Part shown: positions 25,067 to 32,619 of the stretch, piece after piece
How positions within the stretch are numbered: the first letter of the stretch is position 1
Layout of the letters: each line of letters begins with the position of its first letter
NCBI GenBank assembly: GCA_028713675.1
Contig: JAQTNV010000010.1
Location: 1-64,000, forward strand
Direction: 5' to 3'
DNA from: a bacterium
GTDB lineage: Bacteria; Desulfobacterota; JAPLJL01
DNA: 64,000 nt
Position numbers and translations under genes: made by a program
Notes under the pieces: generated by a model
Seen by the model: the letters and a program-made list of their open reading frames with translations, nothing else
What the model was told of the DNA's origin: nothing
The model's database searches: none

Positions 25067-26254
25067 ATGAATTTGCTGAGGGCCAGTTTTCTGTTCCTGC
25101 TCATTTCTCTATCCTTGCTTTCTCCCGCCGTCCTGGCCGAGGAATATAAGAACCCGTTGGATCCGCCCGCCCGTTCGGATGACCCCGCCTGGGCCGAGGC
25201 CCTGTCTTTCTGGGACCAGCGCGCTGATGTCGACAACGCGAAAAAGGCCCTGAATATTTTTATTACCCTGGCCGCCGGTCATCCCGACCAGGTCGAGCCC
25301 GAGCTCTGGCTCTGCCGGGTCTATTACTACCTCGGACTGGAAGAGGGAAGACATAGAAGGCCCGCCCTCCTGGCCGATTCGGTCGCACACGGGAAAAAGG
25401 CCCTGGCCCTCCGGCCGGGAAACTTTTACGCCCTCTACTGGACGGTCGGCGCCTACTACCACTTTGATAACCTGAAGGAAATTCCCCCCGAGGTTAAGGA
25501 GCTGGCAGCCAAGCTTCCCCGGGGGCAGCGCGAGATTGCCGTCCCCGCCGGCAACCCGGAATGGAAAAAGGCCCTGGCCCTCTGGGACGCACGCGCAGAT
25601 CGGGAAAAGGCCTGGCAGGCCGCTGAATTCTTCTGGAAGCTGACCAAAGATAACCCCCAATCCCTGGAGGCCCGGCTCTGGCTTACCCGCGTCTATTACT
25701 GGCTCGGACGGACCGGGAAAACCCCGGAAGAACGCAAAAAGATTTATTACCAGGGTTATAAATACGGCCTGGAGGCGGTAAAACTGAGCCCCCGGAACCC
25801 CGCCGCCAATTACTGGACCATGTGCCACCTGGCCCGTTACGGTGAGCTGGGTTCATTCATGAAGAAAGCCTCTCTCGCCTTAGACATTATCAACCTCATC
25901 CACCTGGTCGACCTGGAAGACCCGATTTATTTTTTCAGCGGCATTCCCAGCGTGCTCATCTGGTCCCTGGCCGATACCCATGAGCTCACCCGCAAACTCG
26001 TCCCCACTATCCTCGGCATCCCGGCCGACATGCGGCAAACGCTGAGAATGGCGTTTATCCTGGAACCGAATTACTTTGACGTCAGGGTGGGATTCGTGAA
26101 ATGGTATATCTCGATCAAGGATTACCAAAATGCCCGGGAAGAGATCAATTACATTATTAAAACCCCGGCCCGCTCCCTCCCCGGCTACGAGGCGGAAAAT
26201 ATTTTAAGCCAGGACATCGCCCGGGACCTGCTCGAGCAGATCAAGGATAAATAA
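25067..26254 (+). CDS. TPR protein, TatT-like, exported
   Basis: 395 residues from ATG 25067, which starts a signal peptide (MNLLRASFLF to VLAEE); an upstream TTG is less likely. Two long repeats with the pattern W-x-A-L-x-x-W-(D)-x-R-A-D ... LWLCRVYYYLG ... HGKKALALRPGNFYALYW and KKALALWDARADREK ... LWLTRVYYWLG ... YGLEAVKLSPRNPAANYW are TPR pairs. The architecture recalls TatT, the T component of TRAP transporter systems, which handles hydrophobic ligands; no TRAP genes are adjacent, so the role is open. Confidence 0.75.
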   Translation: MNLLRASFLFLLISLSLLSPAVLAEEYKNPLDPPARSDDPAWAEALSFWDQRADVDNAKKALNIFITLAAGHPDQVEPELWLCRVYYYLGLEEGRHRRPALLADSVAHGKKALALRPGNFYALYWTVGAYYHFDNLKEIPPEVKELAAKLPRGQREIAVPAGNPEWKKALALWDARADREKAWQAAEFFWKLTKDNPQSLEARLWLTRVYYWLGRTGKTPEERKKIYYQGYKYGLEAVKLSPRNPAANYWTMCHLARYGELGSFMKKASLALDIINLIHLVDLEDPIYFFSGIPSVLIWSLADTHELTRKLVPTILGIPADMRQTLRMAFILEPNYFDVRVGFVKWYISIKDYQNAREEINYIIKTPARSLPGYEAENILSQDIARDLLEQIKDK

Positions 26255-26261
26255 TCATTGA

Positions 26262-26337
26262 TAAGGTGATAGGTGTTGGGTCATGGGTCATAGGTAAAAT
26301 CAAAACCTAAAACCCAACACCCAAAACCTAATACCTA
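26262..26337. repeat. Heptamer repeats (GATAGGT / CCTAAAA words)
   Basis: GATAGGT, GTTGGGT, CATGGGT, CATAGGT followed by the complementary AACCTAA/AACCCAA words, so the region can fold on itself. Confidence 0.85.
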
Positions 26338-26343
26338 AAAATA

Positions 26344-26368
26344 AAAAACCCGAGGTTCCCCGGGTTTT
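26344..26368. terminator. Bidirectional terminator between convergent genes
   Basis: AAAACCCG / CGGGTTTT stem with an 8-nt loop (26345-26368), between the TPR gene and mutS2, which converge here. Confidence 0.75.
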
Positions 26369-26397
26369 AAGCTTCTTAACTTTTGGTTTTTCGCCTC

Positions 26398-26457
26398 TTG
26401 CTTCTTGCCTTTTGCCTATAACCTATGACCTATCACCTATGACCTATGACCTATTTT
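26398..26457. repeat. Heptamer array (ACCTATG words)
   Basis: CTTCTTG/CCTTTTG words then AACCTATG, ACCTATC, ACCTATG x2, running up to the mutS2 stop codon. Confidence 0.85.
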
Positions 26458-28835
26458 AGCCTGACCACCGTCACCCCCTGCCCGCCTTCCTTGTCTTCGC
26501 CCGGGCGGGAAGAATGAACGTAGACAGAGCCCTTCAGGTAAGCGCGGATCCCTTCCCGTAACCGTCCCGTCCCCGATCCGTGGATGATAAAGACAAAGCC
26601 CAGGTTCCGCAGGTAAGCCTGGTCCAGGAAAGCCTCGAGCCGGGCAATCCCGTCCTCCACGATTTCCCCGCGGATGTCGAGCGTGTTTTCCTCGGTCCGG
26701 ATATCGGCGGAGCCGTCCCCCCCGTCCGGGAAAGAAACCTTCCGGGCCGGCTTCTCTTCGGCCGGGGCCCCGGTCATCCCGGCCAGGTACCGCCGATCCA
26801 CCCGGATCTTTAAAACCCCGACCCGGACCATCGCGCTTTCCGGATCCAGGGAGACAATCGTTCCCGGCTTTTTCAGGGTTTTTACCCAGACCGAAGCCCC
26901 GGCTTTCATTACTGCCGGCGGCCTCTCTTCCTCGGCTTCCCCTCCCAGGTCCAGCTCCCGCTCCAGCTTCTCCTTGACCTTCCGGAGTTCCTGCCGGACC
27001 GGTTCCGCCTCTTTGCGGGTTTTTATCTCCCGTAATTTCAGGATGATCTGGGCGGCCTCCCGGTCAATCCGGTTGATCAGGGCCTGCCCTTCCCGTTTCA
27101 GCTCCTCCCGGGCCCGGGACTTTTTCTGGGCCGTCTGCCTGAGCTCCTCCTCGAGGCGTTCCCGCATCAGGCCCTGCCTTTCCTGCTCGGCGTCCAGCTC
27201 GGCTTTCTGCTCCCGGCGCTGGTTTTCGAGCTCATGCAGCCGGGAGAGGATCTCCTCGATGTTGTTATGGGAATCCGTGACCCCGGAAACGGCCGCGGTT
27301 ACGATTTCCTCCCTGATCCCCAGGCGCCGGGCGATTTCCAGGCCGTAGCTCCGGCCCGGGAACCCCCGCTCCACCCGGTAGGTGGGCGACATGGCCTTCA
27401 GGTCGAAGGCCACCGCCGCCGCCTCGAACCGCGCGTCCTCGAGCGGCAACAGCTTGAGCTCGGGAAGATGGGTGGTGGCCAGGACCACCGCCCCCCGCTC
27501 GACCAGGGCCTGCAGAACCGCCCGCCCCAGCAGGGCCCCCTCGTGGGGATCCGTCCCCACGAACAGGTCGTCGAGCAGAACCAGGGAGCCCGGGATCACC
27601 TCATCCCAGACCTCGCGCACCCGCACCACGTAGGCGGAAAAAGCGGAAAGACCCCGCTCCAGCGATTGCTCCTCGCCGATTACCGCCAGGATCCGGCGGA
27701 AGACCGGCAGGCGCGAGCCGTCGGAGAGGGCGGGGATGATTCCCGACTGGAAAAGCGCCGCGGAGAGCCCGACCATTTTCATGGTCACGGTCTTCCCCCC
27801 GGTGTTGGGCCCGGAGATGACGATCCCCCGACGCTCCCCTTCCAGGGAAAGATCGTTGGGCACCACCTCGGTTTTATGGAGGATGAGCAGGGGGTGCCGT
27901 CCGCCGCGGAGCTCAAAACCGGGGAATTCCCCCAGGGTCACCTCCCCTCCCCCCAGGAGCCGGGAAAACCTCCCCTTGGCCAGGAGCAGATCGAACTCCC
28001 CGATCCGGACGAAGATTTCCTCGATTTCCTCCGCCTGTTCCCCGACCAGGAGGGAAAGGTCTTTCAGGATCCGGCCTTCCTCGCGCCGGACCTCACCCTC
28101 GGCCACCCGAAGGTTGTTGTTCAGTTCCACCACGAATTCCGGCTCGATGAAAACCGTGGCCCCGCTCGAGGAAAAATCGTGGACGATACCTTTGAAGTCG
28201 GCCCGCCGCTCGGCCTTGACCGGGAGCACGTACCGGCCCAGGCGGAGGGTGTAATATTTTTCCTGCAGGATGTCTTCCCACTCCGGGGAAACAATCATTT
28301 CCTGGAGCCGCTCCTTGATTTCGTTTTCCAGGAAATCCCGCTTTTTTCGGAGGCGCGCCAGATCGGGGCTGGCCTCGTCCCGGATCCTCCCGGAGGGATC
28401 GATCGCCTCCCGGAGTTTTTCCTGCACCCGGGGAATGCCCGCCAGCCGCCCGAAATGCTCCCGGACCCGGGGAAGTCTTCCGGGCCGGGTTTTCAGAAAC
28501 CGCCGCACCGTTTCCGCGCCCTCCAGGACCCAGCCGACCCGGAGGAGTTCCTCCGGTTCCAGGACCGCGTCCTTCCGGACCCGGGCCAGGATCGGGGTGA
28601 TTTCTTCAATCGCGGCCAGCTGGGGGAGGGACTCGCCCAGCTCCAGTTCGGCGCGGATTTCCCCGGTTTCCTCGAGCGCGCGCTGGACCTCCCCGGCCCG
28701 GGCTGAAGGTTTCAGCTCCGCGACCAGGCCCCGGCCCGCCGGGGTCTGGCAGAACTCCTCCAGCTTCTTCCGGATTTCCGGGAACTCCAGCTCGCTTTCG
28801 GAGCGGGCGGAGAGGCAGTCGATTTCCGGTTCCAT
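26451..28835 (-). CDS. mutS2: MutS2-like ATPase with Smr domain
   Basis: 794 residues, normal for MutS2. Walker A is GPNTGGKTVTMKMVG (about residue 335), a long coiled coil spans about 515-640 (rich in E/R/K/Q), a KOW-like region KAGASVWVKTLKKPGT follows, and the C-terminal Smr domain has LDIRGE and HGSGTGRLREG. Bacterial MutS2 is either an anti-recombination or a ribosome-collision-rescue factor (Smr splits stalled ribosomes). Deviations: Walker B is LLDDLFVGTDP where Glu is usual (DELGAGTDP), and the signature reads EEQSLERGLSAFSAY rather than DEQSIEQSLSTFSSH. Activity might be altered. Divergently transcribed from kdsB over 72 bp. Confidence 0.92.
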   Translation of the reverse strand: MEPEIDCLSARSESELEFPEIRKKLEEFCQTPAGRGLVAELKPSARAGEVQRALEETGEIRAELELGESLPQLAAIEEITPILARVRKDAVLEPEELLRVGWVLEGAETVRRFLKTRPGRLPRVREHFGRLAGIPRVQEKLREAIDPSGRIRDEASPDLARLRKKRDFLENEIKERLQEMIVSPEWEDILQEKYYTLRLGRYVLPVKAERRADFKGIVHDFSSSGATVFIEPEFVVELNNNLRVAEGEVRREEGRILKDLSLLVGEQAEEIEEIFVRIGEFDLLLAKGRFSRLLGGGEVTLGEFPGFELRGGRHPLLILHKTEVVPNDLSLEGERRGIVISGPNTGGKTVTMKMVGLSAALFQSGIIPALSDGSRLPVFRRILAVIGEEQSLERGLSAFSAYVVRVREVWDEVIPGSLVLLDDLFVGTDPHEGALLGRAVLQALVERGAVVLATTHLPELKLLPLEDARFEAAAVAFDLKAMSPTYRVERGFPGRSYGLEIARRLGIREEIVTAAVSGVTDSHNNIEEILSRLHELENQRREQKAELDAEQERQGLMRERLEEELRQTAQKKSRAREELKREGQALINRIDREAAQIILKLREIKTRKEAEPVRQELRKVKEKLERELDLGGEAEEERPPAVMKAGASVWVKTLKKPGTIVSLDPESAMVRVGVLKIRVDRRYLAGMTGAPAEEKPARKVSFPDGGDGSADIRTEENTLDIRGEIVEDGIARLEAFLDQAYLRNLGFVFIIHGSGTGRLREGIRAYLKGSVYVHSSRPGEDKEGGQGVTVVRLK

Positions 28836-28866
28836 CCTGATAATTTCCCCTTGGTTTAACCCGAAC

Positions 28867-28895
28867 TTATATTAATATAAAAGAGTCCTTATAAT
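28867..28895 (+). promoter_or_regulatory. Promoter/operator between mutS2 and kdsB
   Basis: A 14-bp perfect palindrome TTATATTAATATAA (28867-28880) is followed by a consensus -10 TATAAT (28890-28895), 12 nt before the kdsB ATG. The resulting leader would be about 5 nt, and no Shine-Dalgarno is present. Confidence 0.55.
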
Positions 28896-28907
28896 AAGCG
28901 CACGCAA

Positions 28908-29642
28908 ATGGAAACCCTGATCGTAATCCCGGCCCGCTTCGCCTCTTCCCGGCTCCCGGGCAAGCCCCTGCGAAAAATCGCCGGCCGGCCCATGATCCAG
29001 CATGTTTACCAGCGGGCGCTGGAAGCCCGGGTCGCCCCCCGGGTGGTGGTGGCCACGGAGAGCGAGGAGATCCGCTCGGCGGTCCTGGCTTTCGGGGGCG
29101 AATGCCTCCTCACCCGCGCCGACCACCCCACCGGCTCGGACCGGGTGGCCGAAGTGGCGGGGAAAATCCGGGCGGATATCTACCTGAACCTCCAGGGTGA
29201 CGAGCCCCTGATGGACCCGCTGATGCTCTCGGAGGTGCTCGCCCCCTTCGCGGACCCGGACACCCCGGTCGCCACTTTGAAAAGCCGGTTTCCGCCGGAA
29301 GAAAAAATCGGAAATCCCAACCTGGTCAAGGTGGTGGTCGACCGGCAGGACTGGGCCCTGCTCTTTTCCCGCGCCCCCATCCCCCATTACCGGAACCCCG
29401 AGCCCGATCCCATCCATTATCTTCATCACGGGATCTACGCTTACCGCCGCGAGCCCCTGCTCGCCTTCGGGAAATCCGCCCCCACCCCGCTCGAAAGGGC
29501 GGAAAGCCTGGAACAGCTCCGCTTCCTGGAGCTCGGATTCCGGATCAAGGCCCCGACCACCTCCCGCCGCTCAATCGGGGTGGACACGGAGGAAGACCTC
29601 GCCCGGGTGGAAAAGATCATCTCCAAAAACCCGGATTTATGA
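28908..29642 (+). CDS. kdsB: 3-deoxy-manno-octulosonate cytidylyltransferase
   Basis: 244 residues. Activates Kdo with CTP to CMP-Kdo for lipid A glycosylation. Signatures: VIPARFASSRLPGKPL (nucleotide-binding loop with the R-S-R-P-G-K pattern), LNLQGDEPL (metal-binding Asp), HHGIYAYRRE, and ESLEQLRFLELG-type C-terminus with IGVDTEEDL. Length and motifs match family standards. First gene of a Kdo set (kdsB-kdsA-kdsD). Confidence 0.96.
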   Translation: METLIVIPARFASSRLPGKPLRKIAGRPMIQHVYQRALEARVAPRVVVATESEEIRSAVLAFGGECLLTRADHPTGSDRVAEVAGKIRADIYLNLQGDEPLMDPLMLSEVLAPFADPDTPVATLKSRFPPEEKIGNPNLVKVVVDRQDWALLFSRAPIPHYRNPEPDPIHYLHHGIYAYRREPLLAFGKSAPTPLERAESLEQLRFLELGFRIKAPTTSRRSIGVDTEEDLARVEKIISKNPDL

Positions 29643-29730
29643 GTTAATATGAGGAAATATAAGTAGTTAGAACCTATCGGATAACTTGCGGGAAAAGACA
29701 AATTGGGACTTGAACAGGAAAACCTCCGGA

Positions 29731-29845
29731 ATGACCCCCTCTCCCCCACCCTCCCCCTTCCCGCCTCTGGCGGGACAAGCCGAGGGGGGCCTGCCCGAGC
29801 CGGCCGCTCGGGTCGGCCAGGGAGGGAAAGGGTGAGGGTGAAAAT
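29731..29845. repeat. GC-rich dispersed element between kdsB and kdsA
   Basis: CCCCCTCTCCCCCACCCTCCC arm, a GCCTGCCCGAGCCGGCCGCTCGGG hairpin and a complementary GGGAGGGAAAGGGTGAGGGTG arm. Related elements at 8782-8815, 19196-19235, 36720-36812 and 58893-58947. Confidence 0.75.
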
Positions 29846-29875
29846 AATTATCTGAACAGTTATGATTAAAACGCC

Positions 29876-30715
29876 ATGAAGGAATTTTCCCTGGGTAAAA
29901 TCCGGCTGGGGGCGCAAAGCCCCCTGGCCCTGATCGCCGGACCCTGCGTAATCGAGGATCTGCAATTGACCCTCGAGATCGCCGCCGAGCTGAAGCGGAT
30001 TTCCGCCCGGCTCCGCCTGCCCGTAATCTTTAAAGCCTCTTACGACAAGGCCAACCGGAGTTCGCTCAAGGCTTACCGGGGGGTGGGTCTGAAAAAGGGT
30101 CTGGAGATCCTGGCCCGGGTCCGGGAAAAAACCGGGCTCCCGGTGATCTCCGACATCCATTGCCGGGAGGAGGTGGAACCGGCTTCCCGGGTCCTGGACG
30201 CCCTGCAGATCCCGGCGTTTCTCTGTCGCCAAACCGACCTCCTCCTCGCCGCCGGGAAAACCGGCCTGCCGGTCAACGTGAAAAAGGGGCAGTTTCTCGC
30301 CCCCGAGGACATGCAGGAGGTCGCCCGGAAAATCGCCTCCACCGGGAATGAAAAGATCCTGCTCTCCGAGCGCGGGACTTTCTTCGGCTACCACAACCTG
30401 GTCGTGGATTTCCGCTCCCTGGTGGTCATGGGCCGCCTGGGCTACCCGGTCTTCTTTGATGCCACCCATTCAGTCCAGACCCCCGGGGAACATGGAAGCT
30501 GCTCCGGCGGGCACCGGGAATTCATCCCCGGCCTGGCCCGGGCCGCGGCCGCGGTCGGGGTGGATGGACTCTACATGGAGGTCCACCCGAAACCGGAGAA
30601 ATCCCCTTGTGACGGATCGAATATCTTTCCCCTGGGAAAACTCGCCCAGCTGCTCTCCGAGATCATCGCGATCGACCGGCTGACCAAAGGCGGCTCTAAA
30701 AGGATGAAAAAATGA
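29876..30715 (+). CDS. kdsA: 2-dehydro-3-deoxyphosphooctonate aldolase (Kdo-8-P synthase)
   Basis: 279 residues. Condenses PEP with arabinose 5-phosphate to Kdo 8-phosphate. Motifs: LIAGPCVIED, FKASYDKANRSS, SDIHCREEVEPASRVLDALQ, KKGQFLAPEDM, LSERGTFFGYHNLVVD, FDATHSVQ and GLYMEVHPKPEKSPCDGSN. CREE rather than the metal-independent sequence leaves a Cys at the metal position, as in metal-dependent enzymes. Stop codon overlaps the next start (ATGA). Confidence 0.97.
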   Translation: MKEFSLGKIRLGAQSPLALIAGPCVIEDLQLTLEIAAELKRISARLRLPVIFKASYDKANRSSLKAYRGVGLKKGLEILARVREKTGLPVISDIHCREEVEPASRVLDALQIPAFLCRQTDLLLAAGKTGLPVNVKKGQFLAPEDMQEVARKIASTGNEKILLSERGTFFGYHNLVVDFRSLVVMGRLGYPVFFDATHSVQTPGEHGSCSGGHREFIPGLARAAAAVGVDGLYMEVHPKPEKSPCDGSNIFPLGKLAQLLSEIIAIDRLTKGGSKRMKK

Positions 30716-31764
30716 AAACCATTCCCGCCAATCCCTGGCCCAAAACGGGAAAAGCCCCCAAGGCCGAATCGGATACCGTCCGCAACATTACCCGTTTCGA
30801 CCCGGTCATCAGCGCGCGGAAGGTCCTGAAAACCGAGGCCGAGGCGATTTTGAACCTGATTGATCGCCTGGACGACAGTTTCCGGAACGCCGTCAACCTG
30901 ATCCTCGCCTGCGAGGGCAAGGTGGTGGTCACCGGGCTTGGGAAATCCGGGATCATCGCCCACAAGTTCGCCTCCACCCTCTCCTCCACCGGAACCCCCT
31001 CGGTCTTCCTCCATCCCACCGATGCCAGCCACGGCGGCCTGGGCATTCTCTCGGGGCGGGACATGCTCGTCGCCCTGTCCAACTCCGGGGAAACCGAGGA
31101 AATGGTCGATATTCTCCCCGTCATCAAGCGCCTGGGCCTGAAACTCATCGCCATCACCGGGAACCCTCATTCCACCCTCTCCCAAGCAGCCGATATCTGC
31201 CTAGACGCGAGCGTCCCGAAAGAGGCCTGCCCCTTCGGGCTTTCTCCCACCGCCAGCACCACCGCGACCCTGGCCCTCTCCGATGCCCTCGCCATCGCCC
31301 TGATGGAAAGGCGGGGGATCAGCCAGGAGGACCTGGCGCTGATTCACCCGGGCGGAATCATCGGCCGCCGCCTCCTCCTCCGGGTTGAGGACGTGATGCA
31401 CACCGGCGAGGAAATCCCCCTGGCCGCGGCCGGGTTAAAAATGCGGGATATTCTCCTGGTCATCACCGGAAAACGTCTGGGGGTGGCCGGGATCACCAAT
31501 CCCCGCGGGGAACTGATCGGGGTTATTACCGACGGCGACCTCCGCCGGGCCCTGGAGCGCTACCCTGATCTCCTGGAGCGCCACGTCGAGGAAATCATGA
31601 ACCGCGATCCCAAGAATATTGAACGCCAGGCCCTGGCCGCCCAGGCCCTGCACATCATGGAGCAAAACTCGATCACCTCCCTGTTTGTCTACGACCAGGA
31701 GAGGGTCGACGTGCCGGTCGGGGTTGTCCACATGCACGATCTGATCCGGGCCGGGATTCTCTGA
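30712..31764 (+). CDS. kdsD: Arabinose-5-phosphate isomerase (SIS + two CBS domains)
   Basis: 350 residues, starting in a 4-bp overlap with kdsA. Converts ribulose 5-phosphate to arabinose 5-phosphate for Kdo. SIS domain (about 45-190): VTGLGKSGIIAHKFASTLSSTGTPS, DASHGGLGIL, ALSNSGETEE; then IHPGGIIGRRLL and two CBS domains (from VEDVMHTGEE and VEEIMNRDPK). N-terminus is ~25 residues longer than E. coli KdsD. Complete kdsB-A-D set except kdsC phosphatase. Confidence 0.95.
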   Translation: MKTIPANPWPKTGKAPKAESDTVRNITRFDPVISARKVLKTEAEAILNLIDRLDDSFRNAVNLILACEGKVVVTGLGKSGIIAHKFASTLSSTGTPSVFLHPTDASHGGLGILSGRDMLVALSNSGETEEMVDILPVIKRLGLKLIAITGNPHSTLSQAADICLDASVPKEACPFGLSPTASTTATLALSDALAIALMERRGISQEDLALIHPGGIIGRRLLLRVEDVMHTGEEIPLAAAGLKMRDILLVITGKRLGVAGITNPRGELIGVITDGDLRRALERYPDLLERHVEEIMNRDPKNIERQALAAQALHIMEQNSITSLFVYDQERVDVPVGVVHMHDLIRAGIL

Positions 31765-31898
31765 GAAATCCGTCCGCATTCAAGCAATCCTGATTCCGTA
31801 ATTAATTTTCAAAATACTCTTCCCGGCTGTTCTGTCTTTCCCGCTTCAAATGAATAATAAAATTTGCCTGATCATTTTTCGGGATTAAAATTGAGGTT

Positions 31899-32555
31899 GT
31901 GACCAGAAGCCAAGACATGCCGGGGAAATTACCCCTCCGGACCTATATCCTGATTATCGTCCTCCTGGGCACCGGGATTTTCTTTTACTTCCATACCGGG
32001 AAGAATCTGATCGGGACAAAGGTTCCTCCCCGGGACCAGGCCGGCTTCCAAAGCAGCGTAAGGATTGCGGACGTTTTCTATGCCCGGAACGAGGGGGAAA
32101 GACTCGCCCTGAAAGTCCGCGCCGACTCGGCGGAATACCGGGAAAATCCCCGGATCGCCACCCTGGAGAAAATCCGGGCCCGGGTCTACCCCAAATCAGG
32201 CGGCGAGATCAGTATCTTCAGCGACTTGGGGCAGTATGATCTCGACCGGGAAATCCTCTCCCTCCCCGGGGGCGTCACCGCGGTCACCCAGGACGGGCTC
32301 AAAATCGGTGCCGGGAAGGGGTCTTTTAACAACAAATTGAAAGAGCTGGTTTTCGAAACCTTCCTGACCGTGACCGGGCCCAACCTTTACGCCCGGGGCG
32401 AACGGCTCAGGATCGACACCCATTCCGGCAAGCTTACGATCGAAAACGGCATCGAGGCCGACCTCACCCCGTCCCGGATCCGCACGCTCCTCAAGGTTCA
32501 GAATCCGGACGGAAATCCCGGCGCGGTTCAACCGGCCCAATCGGGTGGAGGGTAA
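31899..32555 (+). CDS. lptC: LPS export protein LptC
   Basis: 218 residues from GTG 31899. One N-terminal transmembrane helix (YILIIVLLGTGIFFYFHTG) then a periplasmic OstA-like beta-jellyroll: FYARNEGERLALKVRADSAEY, YDLDREILSLPGGVTAVTQDGLKIGAG. LptC receives LPS from LptBFG and hands it to LptA. Usually followed by lptA and lptB; here the next gene is a peptidase-MA protein. Start uncertain: an ATG lies 18 nt downstream. Confidence 0.82.
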   Translation: MTRSQDMPGKLPLRTYILIIVLLGTGIFFYFHTGKNLIGTKVPPRDQAGFQSSVRIADVFYARNEGERLALKVRADSAEYRENPRIATLEKIRARVYPKSGGEISIFSDLGQYDLDREILSLPGGVTAVTQDGLKIGAGKGSFNNKLKELVFETFLTVTGPNLYARGERLRIDTHSGKLTIENGIEADLTPSRIRTLLKVQNPDGNPGAVQPAQSGGG

Positions 32556-32619
32556 GGCCGGGCTGGCAACCATTACGAATGCGTTTTTCCCCGCCTGACC
32601 GGGAAACCAACCACGCTCA

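Noticed and set aside
27234-28706. 490-codon frame antisense to mutS2
   Set aside because: Pro/Gly/Gln/Asp-rich shadow frame of a conserved gene.
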